From: DAINPP01 sp963667315
Lineage (GTDB): Bacteria; Thermotogota; Thermotogae; MWEM01
DNA: 64,000 nt
Assembly: GCA_963667315.1 (NCBI GenBank)
Contig: OY763325.1
Coordinates: 2,976,001 to 3,040,000, forward strand
Direction of reading: 5' to 3'
Both the position numbers and the translations under genes were made by a program. A model generated the notes under the pieces. It searched no databases. It worked only from the letters and a program-made list of their open reading frames with translations, and had not been told where the DNA came from. Shown here piece after piece: positions 25,171-33,675 of this stretch; position 1 is the stretch's first letter; each line of letters opens with the position of its first letter.

Positions 25171-27609
25171 ATGATGAAAAAATCTTATTTATTAAGCCTG
25201 TTGACGATCTTGTTTCTGGGGATTTCTATGGTTGGCGCTACACCAAAAATACTCGTCGTCAGCAGCTATGACAAAGCCTATTCCTGGAATAGGGATATTG
25301 TTGATGCGATAGAGACCGTTCTCGGGCGGGCTGATGTGGAACAGAGATTTTTTTATATGGATACCAGACTGAAAGATGATGAGCAATGGAAGATAAAAGC
25401 CGGTGTCATTGCACTCGATCTGATGGCAGAATGGCAACCGGATGTTGTCATTGCCTGTGATGATAATGCGCAGAAATATTTTGCCTCAAAAATATCTGAA
25501 CAGTCTGATGTGCAGGTTGTTTTTTGCGGGGTGAATGCTGACCCTGCCGAATACGGATATCCTAAAAAAAATGTTACCGGCGTAAAAGAATTGACGTTCC
25601 CGGTTGCATCGTTGGAGGCATTATCAGAGCTTATTCCCGGTTTGAAGAGAATAGCGTTTATCGGTGATCATACGAGAAGTGCCGAGGGGATGATCGACTA
25701 TTTAAAGAAGACGGACATGGGAAAATTTAACAGTATCGGTTATTACAAGTTTTCAAAACTTGAAGATTTACTACTCAGTGTGAAAAACCTTGGTAAGATT
25801 TGTGATGTGTTTTATCTGGTCAGGATTCTCGGACTTCAGGATGAAAATGGTGAATTGTATGAACCGGATAGGGTTATGGAACGGATTCTTGAAGTGACAA
25901 ATATCCCGGTTCTGGGTTTATCGGATTATATCATTGAAAACGGTGCCTTATACGGGATTGTTCCGGACCCGAAATTTCATGGAGCTGTTGCGGCAGAGAT
26001 AGCACTGCAACTGGCGTTTGATGAAAAAAAGGCTTCCGATATCCCGGTGATATCCCTGGAATCCGATTTCTCTGAATTAAAAGACGGCAAGTCTTATCTG
26101 AACCTGAACACCGCTATTGAAAAAGGGTATCGAATCCCACTTGGTTTAATTAATGAAACGGATGTCATCATCAGCGATATTCAAAGAGCGGAAGAGATTG
26201 TATTGGATTACTACACACTAATTGCCGGACAGATCTTTAAAGAAGTTGCCGATTACCTTAGAATGGTGGCTGCAGCGTCCGTTACTAGCGAAGGAGACTG
26301 GGAAGCTATCAAGGCAATCTATCAGAAGTCAACGGTGGATTACCCGGGTATTTTCTTGTACATACTTCCCAACGGCGAATATTACACGGATATCAGAAAT
26401 TTTACGGCTACAAGTCTTTCTGACAGAGCCTACTTTAAGTCATTGAAAGAAGGAAAAGAAGTCCTTGGTTATCCTGTGACCAGTCGATCAACCGGGAAAA
26501 AGTCAGCCGTTTTCGCGATTCCGGTTGAGCATGACGGGATTATTTCCGCTTTTACGGGGATGTCTCTTTATATGGAGGAAATCAATTCCCATGTCAACCA
26601 TCTCATGGATTTGGATCCGTCAATCTTTATCCTGGCCGTTGATCAGACCGGGACGGTCATGATGACGAATCAGGAGAAATACATGTACAGGCATGTTGAT
26701 GACATTATAGAAAGTGATCCCGGAACGTTTAGTGAAAGACTTGCGCTTGAAGAAGAAGGTAAGATTGCTTTTGAAAATGGTTATGGTGAATATTACGGTA
26801 TCTTCAAAACGGAAGAAACGACGGGCTGGCGATTTGTCTTTGCGGAAAAGATACATGATGTGCATGAGGAACCCGGATTAAATGAAATGATAGAAAAATC
26901 TTCCGTTCTAATGGAAACTGTTGTTCGGCATATGAACACACTTGAGGATGAAGTCATCGAAACCAGTAAACTATTTGCTGATTCTGTTGAATTACCTCAG
27001 GCTATTCACGGTATTCTTGATACCCTTTATTCAAGGGTAACGAGAGTTTATAACATTGCTTTTGTAAATACGGACGGTATCATGGCATATATGGCACCGG
27101 AATATTTCAGCAGATACGAAGGCACGGATATTTCAGATCAGGAGCAGGTCATCCGTATTGCCAAGACCTATAACCCCGTTGTGAGTCAACTGTTGATGAT
27201 GGAAGAAGGCATATACGGTATCGATATTGAGTGGCCGGTTTTTAACAGAAAGGGAGTTTTTGTCGGTTCGATCAGTATGTTGATCAATCCTGAAGACTAT
27301 TTCGAAGACATCGCTGCTGAATATATTTCCGATCCGGATCTCGAGATATGGGTTATGCAGCAGGATGGGACGATTATTTACGATGCCGACACCATAGAAA
27401 TCGGCAGGAATCTGTTTGAAGATGGTTTATATGCGGATTATCCCGAACTCTTAGAACTCGGTAGACAAATGCAGCGGCAGAATGAGGGAACAGGTGCCTA
27501 TACATTTCTCGCAGCCGGTCAGGATATGGCGGTGAGGAAGGAAATTGTATGGCAAACCGTTTATTTTCACGGTACAGAATGGAAAATTGTTTTAGCGAGA
27601 AGACATTAA
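25171..27609 (+). CDS. Secreted sensor protein: ABC_sub_bind-like domain plus two Cache domains
   Basis: An 812-residue protein with a Sec signal peptide (LLSLLTILFLGISMVGA, cleavage near residue 24) and no later membrane helix, so it should be soluble in the periplasm. Residues about 25-300 resemble the ABC transporter substrate-binding family PF04392 (PKILVVSSYDKAYSWNRDI, WQPDVVIACDDNAQKYF, VVFCGVNAD, NVTGVKE). Residues about 340-560 form a Cache-type sensor (ILPNGEYYTDI, SDRAYFKSLKEGKEVLGYPV, FTGMSLYMEEI). A second Cache-like unit fills about 570-812 (AFVNTDGIMAYMAP, WVMQQDGTIIYDAD, TGAYTF). It is co-transcribed with the preceding kinase. Ligands are unknown. Confidence 0.8.
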   Translation: MMKKSYLLSLLTILFLGISMVGATPKILVVSSYDKAYSWNRDIVDAIETVLGRADVEQRFFYMDTRLKDDEQWKIKAGVIALDLMAEWQPDVVIACDDNAQKYFASKISEQSDVQVVFCGVNADPAEYGYPKKNVTGVKELTFPVASLEALSELIPGLKRIAFIGDHTRSAEGMIDYLKKTDMGKFNSIGYYKFSKLEDLLLSVKNLGKICDVFYLVRILGLQDENGELYEPDRVMERILEVTNIPVLGLSDYIIENGALYGIVPDPKFHGAVAAEIALQLAFDEKKASDIPVISLESDFSELKDGKSYLNLNTAIEKGYRIPLGLINETDVIISDIQRAEEIVLDYYTLIAGQIFKEVADYLRMVAAASVTSEGDWEAIKAIYQKSTVDYPGIFLYILPNGEYYTDIRNFTATSLSDRAYFKSLKEGKEVLGYPVTSRSTGKKSAVFAIPVEHDGIISAFTGMSLYMEEINSHVNHLMDLDPSIFILAVDQTGTVMMTNQEKYMYRHVDDIIESDPGTFSERLALEEEGKIAFENGYGEYYGIFKTEETTGWRFVFAEKIHDVHEEPGLNEMIEKSSVLMETVVRHMNTLEDEVIETSKLFADSVELPQAIHGILDTLYSRVTRVYNIAFVNTDGIMAYMAPEYFSRYEGTDISDQEQVIRIAKTYNPVVSQLLMMEEGIYGIDIEWPVFNRKGVFVGSISMLINPEDYFEDIAAEYISDPDLEIWVMQQDGTIIYDADTIEIGRNLFEDGLYADYPELLELGRQMQRQNEGTGAYTFLAAGQDMAVRKEIVWQTVYFHGTEWKIVLARRH

Positions 27610-27651
27610 AATGATGAGATAGAACACGGCAAAGCCCGGGTTTTTTTAAAG

Positions 27652-27697
27652 AGACGGATAGGGGTCTATTTATGGTGGACATCTATCCGTCTTTTTT
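27652..27697 (+). terminator. Rho-independent terminator after the kinase/sensor operon
   Basis: A perfect 10-bp stem (AGACGGATAG/CTATCCGTCT) with a 21-base loop, itself holding a small GTC/GAC pairing, is followed by TTTTTTG. Confidence 0.8.
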
Positions 27698-27712
27698 GTA
27701 TATCCGGGTAAA

Positions 27713-27741
27713 TTGACAAAGGAAACTTTTAGGTGTAGAAT
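27713..27741 (+). promoter_or_regulatory. Sigma-70 promoter of the GntR/flavoprotein operon
   Basis: TTGACA at 27713-27718, exactly 17 bases of spacer, and TAGAAT at 27736-27741. Transcription should start near 27748, inside the adjacent palindrome. Confidence 0.8.
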
Positions 27742-27743
27742 TA

Positions 27744-27766
27744 AATGTCCGAACAATACGGACATT
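27744..27766 (+). promoter_or_regulatory. Palindromic operator overlapping the operon start site
   Basis: A perfect inverted repeat: AATGTCCG (27744-27751), seven-base centre AACAATA, CGGACATT (27759-27766). It directly follows the -10 box and covers the predicted transcription start, an ideal place for repression by the GntR protein encoded 33 bases downstream. Confidence 0.7.
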
Positions 27767-27798
27767 ATAAAAACAAATGAAATAGATTGAGGTGTGGT

Positions 27799-28506
27799 AT
27801 GGAACAGAAGCCGTTATATGAGAGGATCGCCGATTCAATCAGACAATCCGTTATTCAGGGAAATATGCGTGAAGGAGATCTACTGACCGGTGAACTTGAT
27901 CTGATGAAACAGTATAAAGTCGGCCGTGAAACGGTCCGAAGGGCATTGAAGATACTGGTTGATGAGGGATTGATCATCAGAAGACCCGGCAAAGGAACGC
28001 AAATCTGCAGAAGGATAAAGCCGGATTCAATCGCAAAAGTCGTGTCTTTTTCATCAGAAATTATCAAGCTCGGGATGGTCCCTTCAACCAGAATAAAGGA
28101 AATTTGTGTGATTAAAGCCGGAGAAGAGTTGGCAAAGAGGCTGGGGATAAAAACCGGAGAGGACATCATCAATATCAATCGAATCTGTTATGCCGATGCC
28201 ATTCCCATCGCAGTGGAGGAAGGCTATATCGATAAAGCGGTTTTAGAGCATTTTGATGAAAAAGATTTTTCCGGTTCAATCTATAAAACATTAACTGAAA
28301 AATATCGAATCCGTTATTCAAAGATGAAGCAGTCAATTTCGCCAGTTATCCTTGAAAAGCATATGGCGGATGAACTGGAATGCGGCAGGATCAGTTCTTT
28401 TGAGTTGAAAAGGACGATTTATAATGCGGCATCAAAGCCGTTTTATTTCCTCAGATTTTTTGTCAGGGGAGATATGTATGCAATTGAATCTGAAGTGAAA
28501 TTCTGA
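27799..28506 (+). CDS. GntR/UTRA transcriptional regulator of the flavoprotein operon
   Basis: Starting at ATG 27799 behind GAGGTGTGG, the product has 235 residues. The winged helix (about 3-70) has PLYERIADSIRQSVIQG, VGRETVRRALKILVDEGL and RPGKGTQI. The UTRA domain follows, with INRICYADAIPIAVEEGYI and FYFLRFFVRGDMYAIESEV. It is the first gene of the operon and its promoter carries a perfect palindrome, so autoregulation together with the downstream catabolic genes is likely. The effector is unknown but should be an intermediate of the pathway encoded below. Confidence 0.85.
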   Translation: MEQKPLYERIADSIRQSVIQGNMREGDLLTGELDLMKQYKVGRETVRRALKILVDEGLIIRRPGKGTQICRRIKPDSIAKVVSFSSEIIKLGMVPSTRIKEICVIKAGEELAKRLGIKTGEDIININRICYADAIPIAVEEGYIDKAVLEHFDEKDFSGSIYKTLTEKYRIRYSKMKQSISPVILEKHMADELECGRISSFELKRTIYNAASKPFYFLRFFVRGDMYAIESEVKF

Positions 28507-28583
28507 GTGAAGATGACAAGATTTGTCATAGAAGCGATAGAAAGAAATTGTTTAAGTTTTTGATTTGGTATGGAGGCGTGTTT

Positions 28584-30365
28584 ATGAAGGTGTTTAATCT
28601 GAAAAAGTTGTCTGCCGAAATGTCCGGACAATACGGGCGTGAAATAAGCTGTTCCCAGAAAGGATCCAGTATCCTTCTGGAGGGATCTGTTGAGCGTTGG
28701 GTTGATGTCATCAAAGCCGGAAAGATGGCGGCGAAGGTGAAGGGAATCAAAGGTGTCATCAATCGTATCGGGTGTTTGGGGGTGAAAAAAAAGGGGAATC
28801 AAAACCCTGTATCAAAAAAGGAAGGTTTTGGACGAAAGCAAACGGATGTGCTCATCATCGGTGGAGGTGTCATCGGTTGTGCGATAGCCCGTGAATTATC
28901 AAAATGGGATATTGATATCTGTATCGTTGAAAAAGAAGCCGATCTTGCGATGCATGCCAGTTCACGAAATGACGGGATGATTCATCCCGGATTGGTTCCC
29001 TCTCCGGGGAGTTTGAAGGCAAAATACAACGCAAAGGGAAACGGTATGTACGAAGCATTGTCGAAGGAACTTGATTTTGAATACAAACGTGTCGGTTCAT
29101 TACTCCTTTTTGAGAACAGGTGGCTTTCTCTTGCCTATCCGGTCATGGCTTCCAGGGCAAAAAAGAACGGAGTTCCCGATACGGTGTTTCTTTCAGGGGA
29201 AAAATTGAAGGGTTTTTTGAAATCAAAAAAACAACTGTCGCTGAACCGGTCATTGGAGACCAAATGGGCGGTACATATCCCGAGTACCGGCATTGTGTCA
29301 CCGTACAAGACAACCGTTGCTTTCTGTGAAAATGCCGTCATGAATGGAGTGGAGCTGAATCTGAATACCGAAGTCCTTTCTTTTGAAAGGGAGGGTGACA
29401 GAATTATCAAATGTATGACGACAAAAGGTGAAATATATACTACGCTCATCATCAACTGTGCGGGAGTTGCCTCGGATGACATTGCGGAAATGGCGGAAGA
29501 TCGCTTCTTTACCATCCATCCGAGAAAAGGCACAATTCTCATGATTGACCGTAAGAAAGGGGATCTGACGGATACGGTTCTTTCGATGCCGAGTTTGTTT
29601 GGGAAGAAGGATACCAAAGGGGGTGGGATTGTGCCGACCGTAGAGGGAAATCTCCTGGTTGGTCCTGATGCCTTTGAACAACCGTATAAAGAGGATTATT
29701 CAACGGATGCTGAAAGTCTGAACGGTATCGTGAAACAGCATTTCGGATTGCTGGAGGGCATCAACAAGCATGATATCATCACCTATTTTGCCGGAACGAG
29801 GGCATCGACTTACCTGGAGGATTTCATCGTTGAATGGTCGCAAAGCGTCAGCAATCTCTTCCATGTTGCGGGGATTCAATCTCCGGGACTGGCAAGTGCT
29901 CCGGCAATAGCCGTAGATGTTGCGGAGAAAATTGTTAACGGATTGAAAAAAACGAGACAGGTTCACAAGAAGAAAAACTGGCAGCCTAAAAGGCAGGGGA
30001 TTCCAAGACTTGCTCAGATGACTCTTGAACAAAGAGCTGATTTTATCAGACAAAACCCGGATTATGGGGAGATCGTCTGCAGGTGTGAGGAGATCAGCAA
30101 AGGGGAGATCAAAGATGTACTGCATTCTTCGATTCCCGTTGACAGTGTGGATGCTGTTAAACGAAGGGTAAGAGCCGGGATGGGCAGATGTCAGGGGGGA
30201 TTTTGTAAACCGCTGGTTGTTGAGATCATTGCGGATGAATTGAAGAAAAATCCGCTTGAGATCACAAAAAAGGGGAAGGATTCATTTATTCTCCTGCGTG
30301 ATATGAATGTCGTCGAGCCGGAAAGCAAAAGCGAGGATGACGAAGGTGATCATTATGCCGTATGA
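28584..30365 (+). CDS. FAD-dependent oxidoreductase (GlpA-like) with BFD-type [2Fe-2S] domain
   Basis: Starting at ATG 28584 (GGAGG seven bases upstream), 593 residues. Residues 1-65 form a BON-like domain (SILLEGSVERWVDVIKAGK, KGIKGVINRI). The FAD Rossmann fold follows (DVLIIGGGVIGCAIARELS, then VEKEADLAMHASSRNDGMIH), as in glycerol-3-phosphate dehydrogenase GlpA and related L-2-hydroxyacid dehydrogenases. The C-terminus holds a bacterioferritin-associated-ferredoxin type domain (CRCEEISKGEI, GMGRCQGGFC) with four cysteines for [2Fe-2S]. It overlaps the next flavoprotein by 11 bases. It probably oxidises a phosphorylated polyol or hydroxy acid and passes electrons to its neighbours. Confidence 0.85.
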   Translation: MKVFNLKKLSAEMSGQYGREISCSQKGSSILLEGSVERWVDVIKAGKMAAKVKGIKGVINRIGCLGVKKKGNQNPVSKKEGFGRKQTDVLIIGGGVIGCAIARELSKWDIDICIVEKEADLAMHASSRNDGMIHPGLVPSPGSLKAKYNAKGNGMYEALSKELDFEYKRVGSLLLFENRWLSLAYPVMASRAKKNGVPDTVFLSGEKLKGFLKSKKQLSLNRSLETKWAVHIPSTGIVSPYKTTVAFCENAVMNGVELNLNTEVLSFEREGDRIIKCMTTKGEIYTTLIINCAGVASDDIAEMAEDRFFTIHPRKGTILMIDRKKGDLTDTVLSMPSLFGKKDTKGGGIVPTVEGNLLVGPDAFEQPYKEDYSTDAESLNGIVKQHFGLLEGINKHDIITYFAGTRASTYLEDFIVEWSQSVSNLFHVAGIQSPGLASAPAIAVDVAEKIVNGLKKTRQVHKKKNWQPKRQGIPRLAQMTLEQRADFIRQNPDYGEIVCRCEEISKGEIKDVLHSSIPVDSVDAVKRRVRAGMGRCQGGFCKPLVVEIIADELKKNPLEITKKGKDSFILLRDMNVVEPESKSEDDEGDHYAV

Positions 30366-31608
30366 ATGTGATGTTCTGATAATCGGGGCAGGACCGGCGG
30401 GCCTTGCCGCTGCCGTCAGTGCCTGTGACAACGGTGCTTCTGTCGTTGTAATCGAACGTGAAGACAGACCGGGCGGTATCCTGAAGCAGTGTATTCATGA
30501 TGGTTTTGGCGTGATCCGTTTTGGTGAAAAACTCAGCGGACCTGAATACGCCATTCGATATATCGACATGGTAGAACAGCGTGGGATAGAGATAAAGACC
30601 CGAACATTTGTGACACAGATGACAAGAGAAGGAGCCCATTTTATCACGCAGCTTGTCAGCCGAACGGGAGTAGAGAATATAACCAGCCGAACGGTCATTC
30701 TCGCAGCGGGATGTCGGGAAAGAACGGCAAAGCAGATCTTCATACAGGGAAGCAGACCCGCAGGTGTTCTGACTGCCGGAACGGCTCAGTATTTTGTCAA
30801 TATGAAAGGCTATCTGCCCGTTAAACGCTGTGTCATCCTTGGGAGTGGCGATATAGGCCTCATTATGGCGAGACGCCTTACACTGGAAGGAGCCAGTGTT
30901 GAAGGGGTGTATGAGATAAAATCACAACCGTCAGGCTTACCGAGAAATATTGCCCAATGTCTTGAAGATTTTAATATCCCGCTTTATCTCTCGCATACCG
31001 TTACAAGCGTGACGGGAGACAACAGGGTAGAAAGTGTTGAAGTGGCACAGGTTGATGAGTATTTTAAGGTGATTGAAGGGACGAGGCGAACGGTTGAATG
31101 TGACGGGTTGATCCTTTCCGTCGGACTGATACCGGAAAACGAAATAGCGGAATCTCTGGGTGTTGAGTTGGATGGGGCAACTGGTGGGCCGGTTGTGGAT
31201 CAGAACCTCATGACATCCGTTGATGGTTTTTTTTCATGCGGAAATGCCTTGCATGTGAACGATCTGGTGGATTACGTTTCTGAAAGTGCGGAGATCGCCG
31301 GTAGAAACGCTGCTGTGAAAGTCAGGGGCAAAAGAAAGAACAAAACGATCAGAAAAACCGGTGAAATTGCCTATCTGGTTCCTCAACTAATCGATATGGC
31401 ACACAAAGAGGAACCGATGATTGTTTATTTCAGAGCCGGAAGAACGGCTGAAAAAGGAACATTGAGGATAATCAGCGACGGGCGGGAGATATACAAAAAG
31501 ATGTTCAGGAATCTGAACCCTGCAGAGATGGAGCGCATAGAACTGAAAAAAGAGGTTTTTGAATCCATGAACGAAGATATTGAATTTCATTTGACGACGG
31601 AGGGCTGA
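30355..31608 (+). CDS. NAD(FAD)-dependent oxidoreductase, GlpA/DUF1667 partner
   Basis: A 417-residue flavoprotein starting at ATG 30355 behind GAAGGTGA. FAD binding: CDVLIIGAGPAGLAAAVSA and VIEREDRPGGILKQC. NAD binding: VKRCVILGSGDIGLIMARR. The CGREKTAK-type CRERTAKQIFI segment and SVDGFFSCGNALHVNDLVD near the end are typical of this group, which always travels with a GlpA-like protein and a small CxxC protein. It most likely hands electrons from the GlpA-like subunit to NAD or to a ferredoxin-like acceptor. Confidence 0.85.
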   Translation: MPYECDVLIIGAGPAGLAAAVSACDNGASVVVIEREDRPGGILKQCIHDGFGVIRFGEKLSGPEYAIRYIDMVEQRGIEIKTRTFVTQMTREGAHFITQLVSRTGVENITSRTVILAAGCRERTAKQIFIQGSRPAGVLTAGTAQYFVNMKGYLPVKRCVILGSGDIGLIMARRLTLEGASVEGVYEIKSQPSGLPRNIAQCLEDFNIPLYLSHTVTSVTGDNRVESVEVAQVDEYFKVIEGTRRTVECDGLILSVGLIPENEIAESLGVELDGATGGPVVDQNLMTSVDGFFSCGNALHVNDLVDYVSESAEIAGRNAAVKVRGKRKNKTIRKTGEIAYLVPQLIDMAHKEEPMIVYFRAGRTAEKGTLRIISDGREIYKKMFRNLNPAEMERIELKKEVFESMNEDIEFHLTTEG

Positions 31609-31609
31609 G

Positions 31610-31987
31610 ATGAAGGAATTAACGTGTATTGTTTGTCCAAACGGGTGCAGATTAAAAGTGACCAAAGAAGATGGAGAATATCGTGTTGAAGGGCATAAAT
31701 GTAAAAGGGGGATAGGATTTGCCGTTCAGGAGATGGAAGATCCGAGACGTTCGGTCTGTACGACCGTGAAGACGGCATTTAAAGCAATTCCAAGATTAAG
31801 TGTGCGAACGGATGGCGAGATAAAAAAAGAGAACGTCCCTCTTTTGATGAAGCGGTTAAGAAGCGTAGAGATATCGGAACTGCTGGATGTTGGTGATATT
31901 ATCATCAGGAACATCTTTGGCAGTGATGTGAATGTCATCGCGACATCGAGTCTGATTCGGCAGATACGCTATACAGCAGGCAGATGA
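31610..31987 (+). CDS. DUF1667 CxxC protein
   Basis: A small soluble protein of 125 residues. The N-terminal CIVCPNGCRL and GHKCKRG cysteines form a four-Cys metal or [Fe-S] site, followed by the family block DPRRSVCTTVKTAF. DUF1667 proteins are the third subunit of GlpA-like/NAD oxidoreductase sets in anaerobes; their biochemical role is not settled, electron transfer being the obvious guess. The stop overlaps the kinase start by four bases (ATGA). Confidence 0.9.
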   Translation: MKELTCIVCPNGCRLKVTKEDGEYRVEGHKCKRGIGFAVQEMEDPRRSVCTTVKTAFKAIPRLSVRTDGEIKKENVPLLMKRLRSVEISELLDVGDIIIRNIFGSDVNVIATSSLIRQIRYTAGR

Positions 31988-33546
31988 TGATTATGAAACC
32001 TCTTGTGTTGTCTGTGGATTGCGGAACCCAGAGTCTGAGAGTATTCGCTGTCGATCAGGACGGTCATATCGTAAAAGGTGTTAAAAAGGCGTTTGAACCG
32101 TACTTTTCAACGCATCCCGGGTTTGCCGAACAGGATCCCGAGATCTACTGGAAGGCACTTTGCAGTGCCTGTAATGAGCTTTTTGCAGGGAGTCCTGAAT
32201 TGAAAGAACGGATAAAGGCTTGTGTCATCTGTACGCTGAGGGATTCCTATGTGAATCTGGATCAAAACGGAAAAGTCCTCAGACCAGCCATCCTATGGCT
32301 TGACCAGCGCTCTGCAAATCAATATGACGACATTTCCGTTAAACATAAGGCGATGTTTGAACTGATTGGGATGAACCGGACGATTAAAAATACGCAGAGG
32401 CATTCGAAGGCGAACTGGATCAGGGAACATCAGCCGAAAATATGGGAAAAGACCTATAAATTTATGCTTGTTTCCGGTTATCTCAATTATAAACTGACCG
32501 GAAGGTTTGCGGACTCCATCGCCTCACAGATTGCCCATCTGCCTTTTGATTATAAGAAGAAACGCTGGGTGAAGAGTCCGAACAGCTGGAAATGGCCCGT
32601 GTTCGGTGTTGAAAGGGATAAGCTGACTGACCTTGTTCCTCCGGGAGATGTGTTGGGACAAGTCACCAAACAAGCTTCACAGGAAACCTGCCTGCCCGAA
32701 GGACTAAGAATTATCGCAGGAGGGTCTGACAAAGGATGTGAAACCCTTGCCAGCGGATGTGTTGACACGAGCTGTGCCTCGATCAGTTTCGGTACGACGG
32801 CAACCGTTCAGACAACATCAAAAAAATATCTGGAACCCATCAGATTCTTTCCCTCTTATCCGGCAGTGATTCGTGATTGTTATAACCCTGAAGTAGAAAT
32901 CTTCAGAGGGTATTGGATGATCAGCTGGTTCAAAAAGGAATTTGCCGCCCATGAACTGTTAGAGGCGGAAAAAAAGAATTGTGAAGCCGAGCGTTTGTTG
33001 AACGAAAGGCTTCAGAGCATACCACCCGGGTCCATGGGATTGATGCTGCAGCCGTATTGGGGACCTCATGTGAAGACACCGGATGCGAAAGGCTCCATCA
33101 TCGGTTTTGGTGATGTTCATACCCGGTTTCATGTGTACCGGGCTATTATCGAAGGGATCAACTACAGTCTCATGCAGGGACTCGAATGGATAGAAAGGTG
33201 TGCCGGAGACAGCGTTTATAGGATTGTTGTTTCAGGTGGGGGAAGTCGAAGCCTCGCCATCTGCAGGATAACGGCGGATATGTTCGGACTTCCGGTACAT
33301 CAGCCGGAGACGAATGAGATGTCTGCTCTGGGAGCGGCGATGATCGGTTTTAAAGGCGTCGGAGTGTATGACGATTATCATGAGGCCGTTGAGAGAATGA
33401 CACGGTATAAAAATGTATTTGATCCGAGAGAAACCAATTACAGGATTTATAAGGACTTGTACAACGATGTGTATAAAAAGATTTATCCGAGTTTAAAGAA
33501 GATTTATTCGAATATACAGAGGATTACGGGATATCCTGAGCATTGA
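31984..33546 (+). CDS. FGGY-family carbohydrate kinase
   Basis: A sugar or polyol kinase of 520 residues, family length. The first phosphate motif is VDCGTQSLRVFAVD. PAILWLDQRS, the central SGYLNYKLTG motif and ISFGTTATVQTT follow, and the adenosine motif is VVSGGGSRSLAICRITAD with NEMSALGAAMIG. It most likely phosphorylates the polyol that the two flavoproteins of the operon then oxidise. Glycerol is possible, but the active-site block for glycerol kinase is not obvious, so I do not give it a substrate. Confidence 0.85.
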   Translation: MMIMKPLVLSVDCGTQSLRVFAVDQDGHIVKGVKKAFEPYFSTHPGFAEQDPEIYWKALCSACNELFAGSPELKERIKACVICTLRDSYVNLDQNGKVLRPAILWLDQRSANQYDDISVKHKAMFELIGMNRTIKNTQRHSKANWIREHQPKIWEKTYKFMLVSGYLNYKLTGRFADSIASQIAHLPFDYKKKRWVKSPNSWKWPVFGVERDKLTDLVPPGDVLGQVTKQASQETCLPEGLRIIAGGSDKGCETLASGCVDTSCASISFGTTATVQTTSKKYLEPIRFFPSYPAVIRDCYNPEVEIFRGYWMISWFKKEFAAHELLEAEKKNCEAERLLNERLQSIPPGSMGLMLQPYWGPHVKTPDAKGSIIGFGDVHTRFHVYRAIIEGINYSLMQGLEWIERCAGDSVYRIVVSGGGSRSLAICRITADMFGLPVHQPETNEMSALGAAMIGFKGVGVYDDYHEAVERMTRYKNVFDPRETNYRIYKDLYNDVYKKIYPSLKKIYSNIQRITGYPEH

Positions 33547-33675
33547 TCTCAATAGGGTCTTCAGAATTTGAGCAATTTAGTTTCAACTACTGTCATTTCC
33601 GAAGACCTAATCTCAAATAAGCGTAGGGGCAATTCGTGAATTGTCCCTACAAGATTACAAAGGGGAGAAGATAAA
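33547..33675 (+). other. Intergenic region with two inverted repeats
   Basis: It holds a GGGTCTTC (33556 region) / GAAGACC (33600 region) pair that could form a large hairpin, then the near-palindromic 28-base repeat at 33623-33650. An AAAGGGGAGAAG ribosome binding site precedes the next gene. No separate promoter is obvious. Confidence 0.5.
33623..33650. repeat. Near-palindromic 28-base intergenic repeat
   Basis: The arms GTAGGGGCAATTC and GAATTGTCCCTAC pair around a GT centre with one G-T mismatch. Closely similar palindromes are scattered between genes in many environmental bacteria, where they behave as REP-like or miniature elements. Only this copy was seen in the window. Confidence 0.6.
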
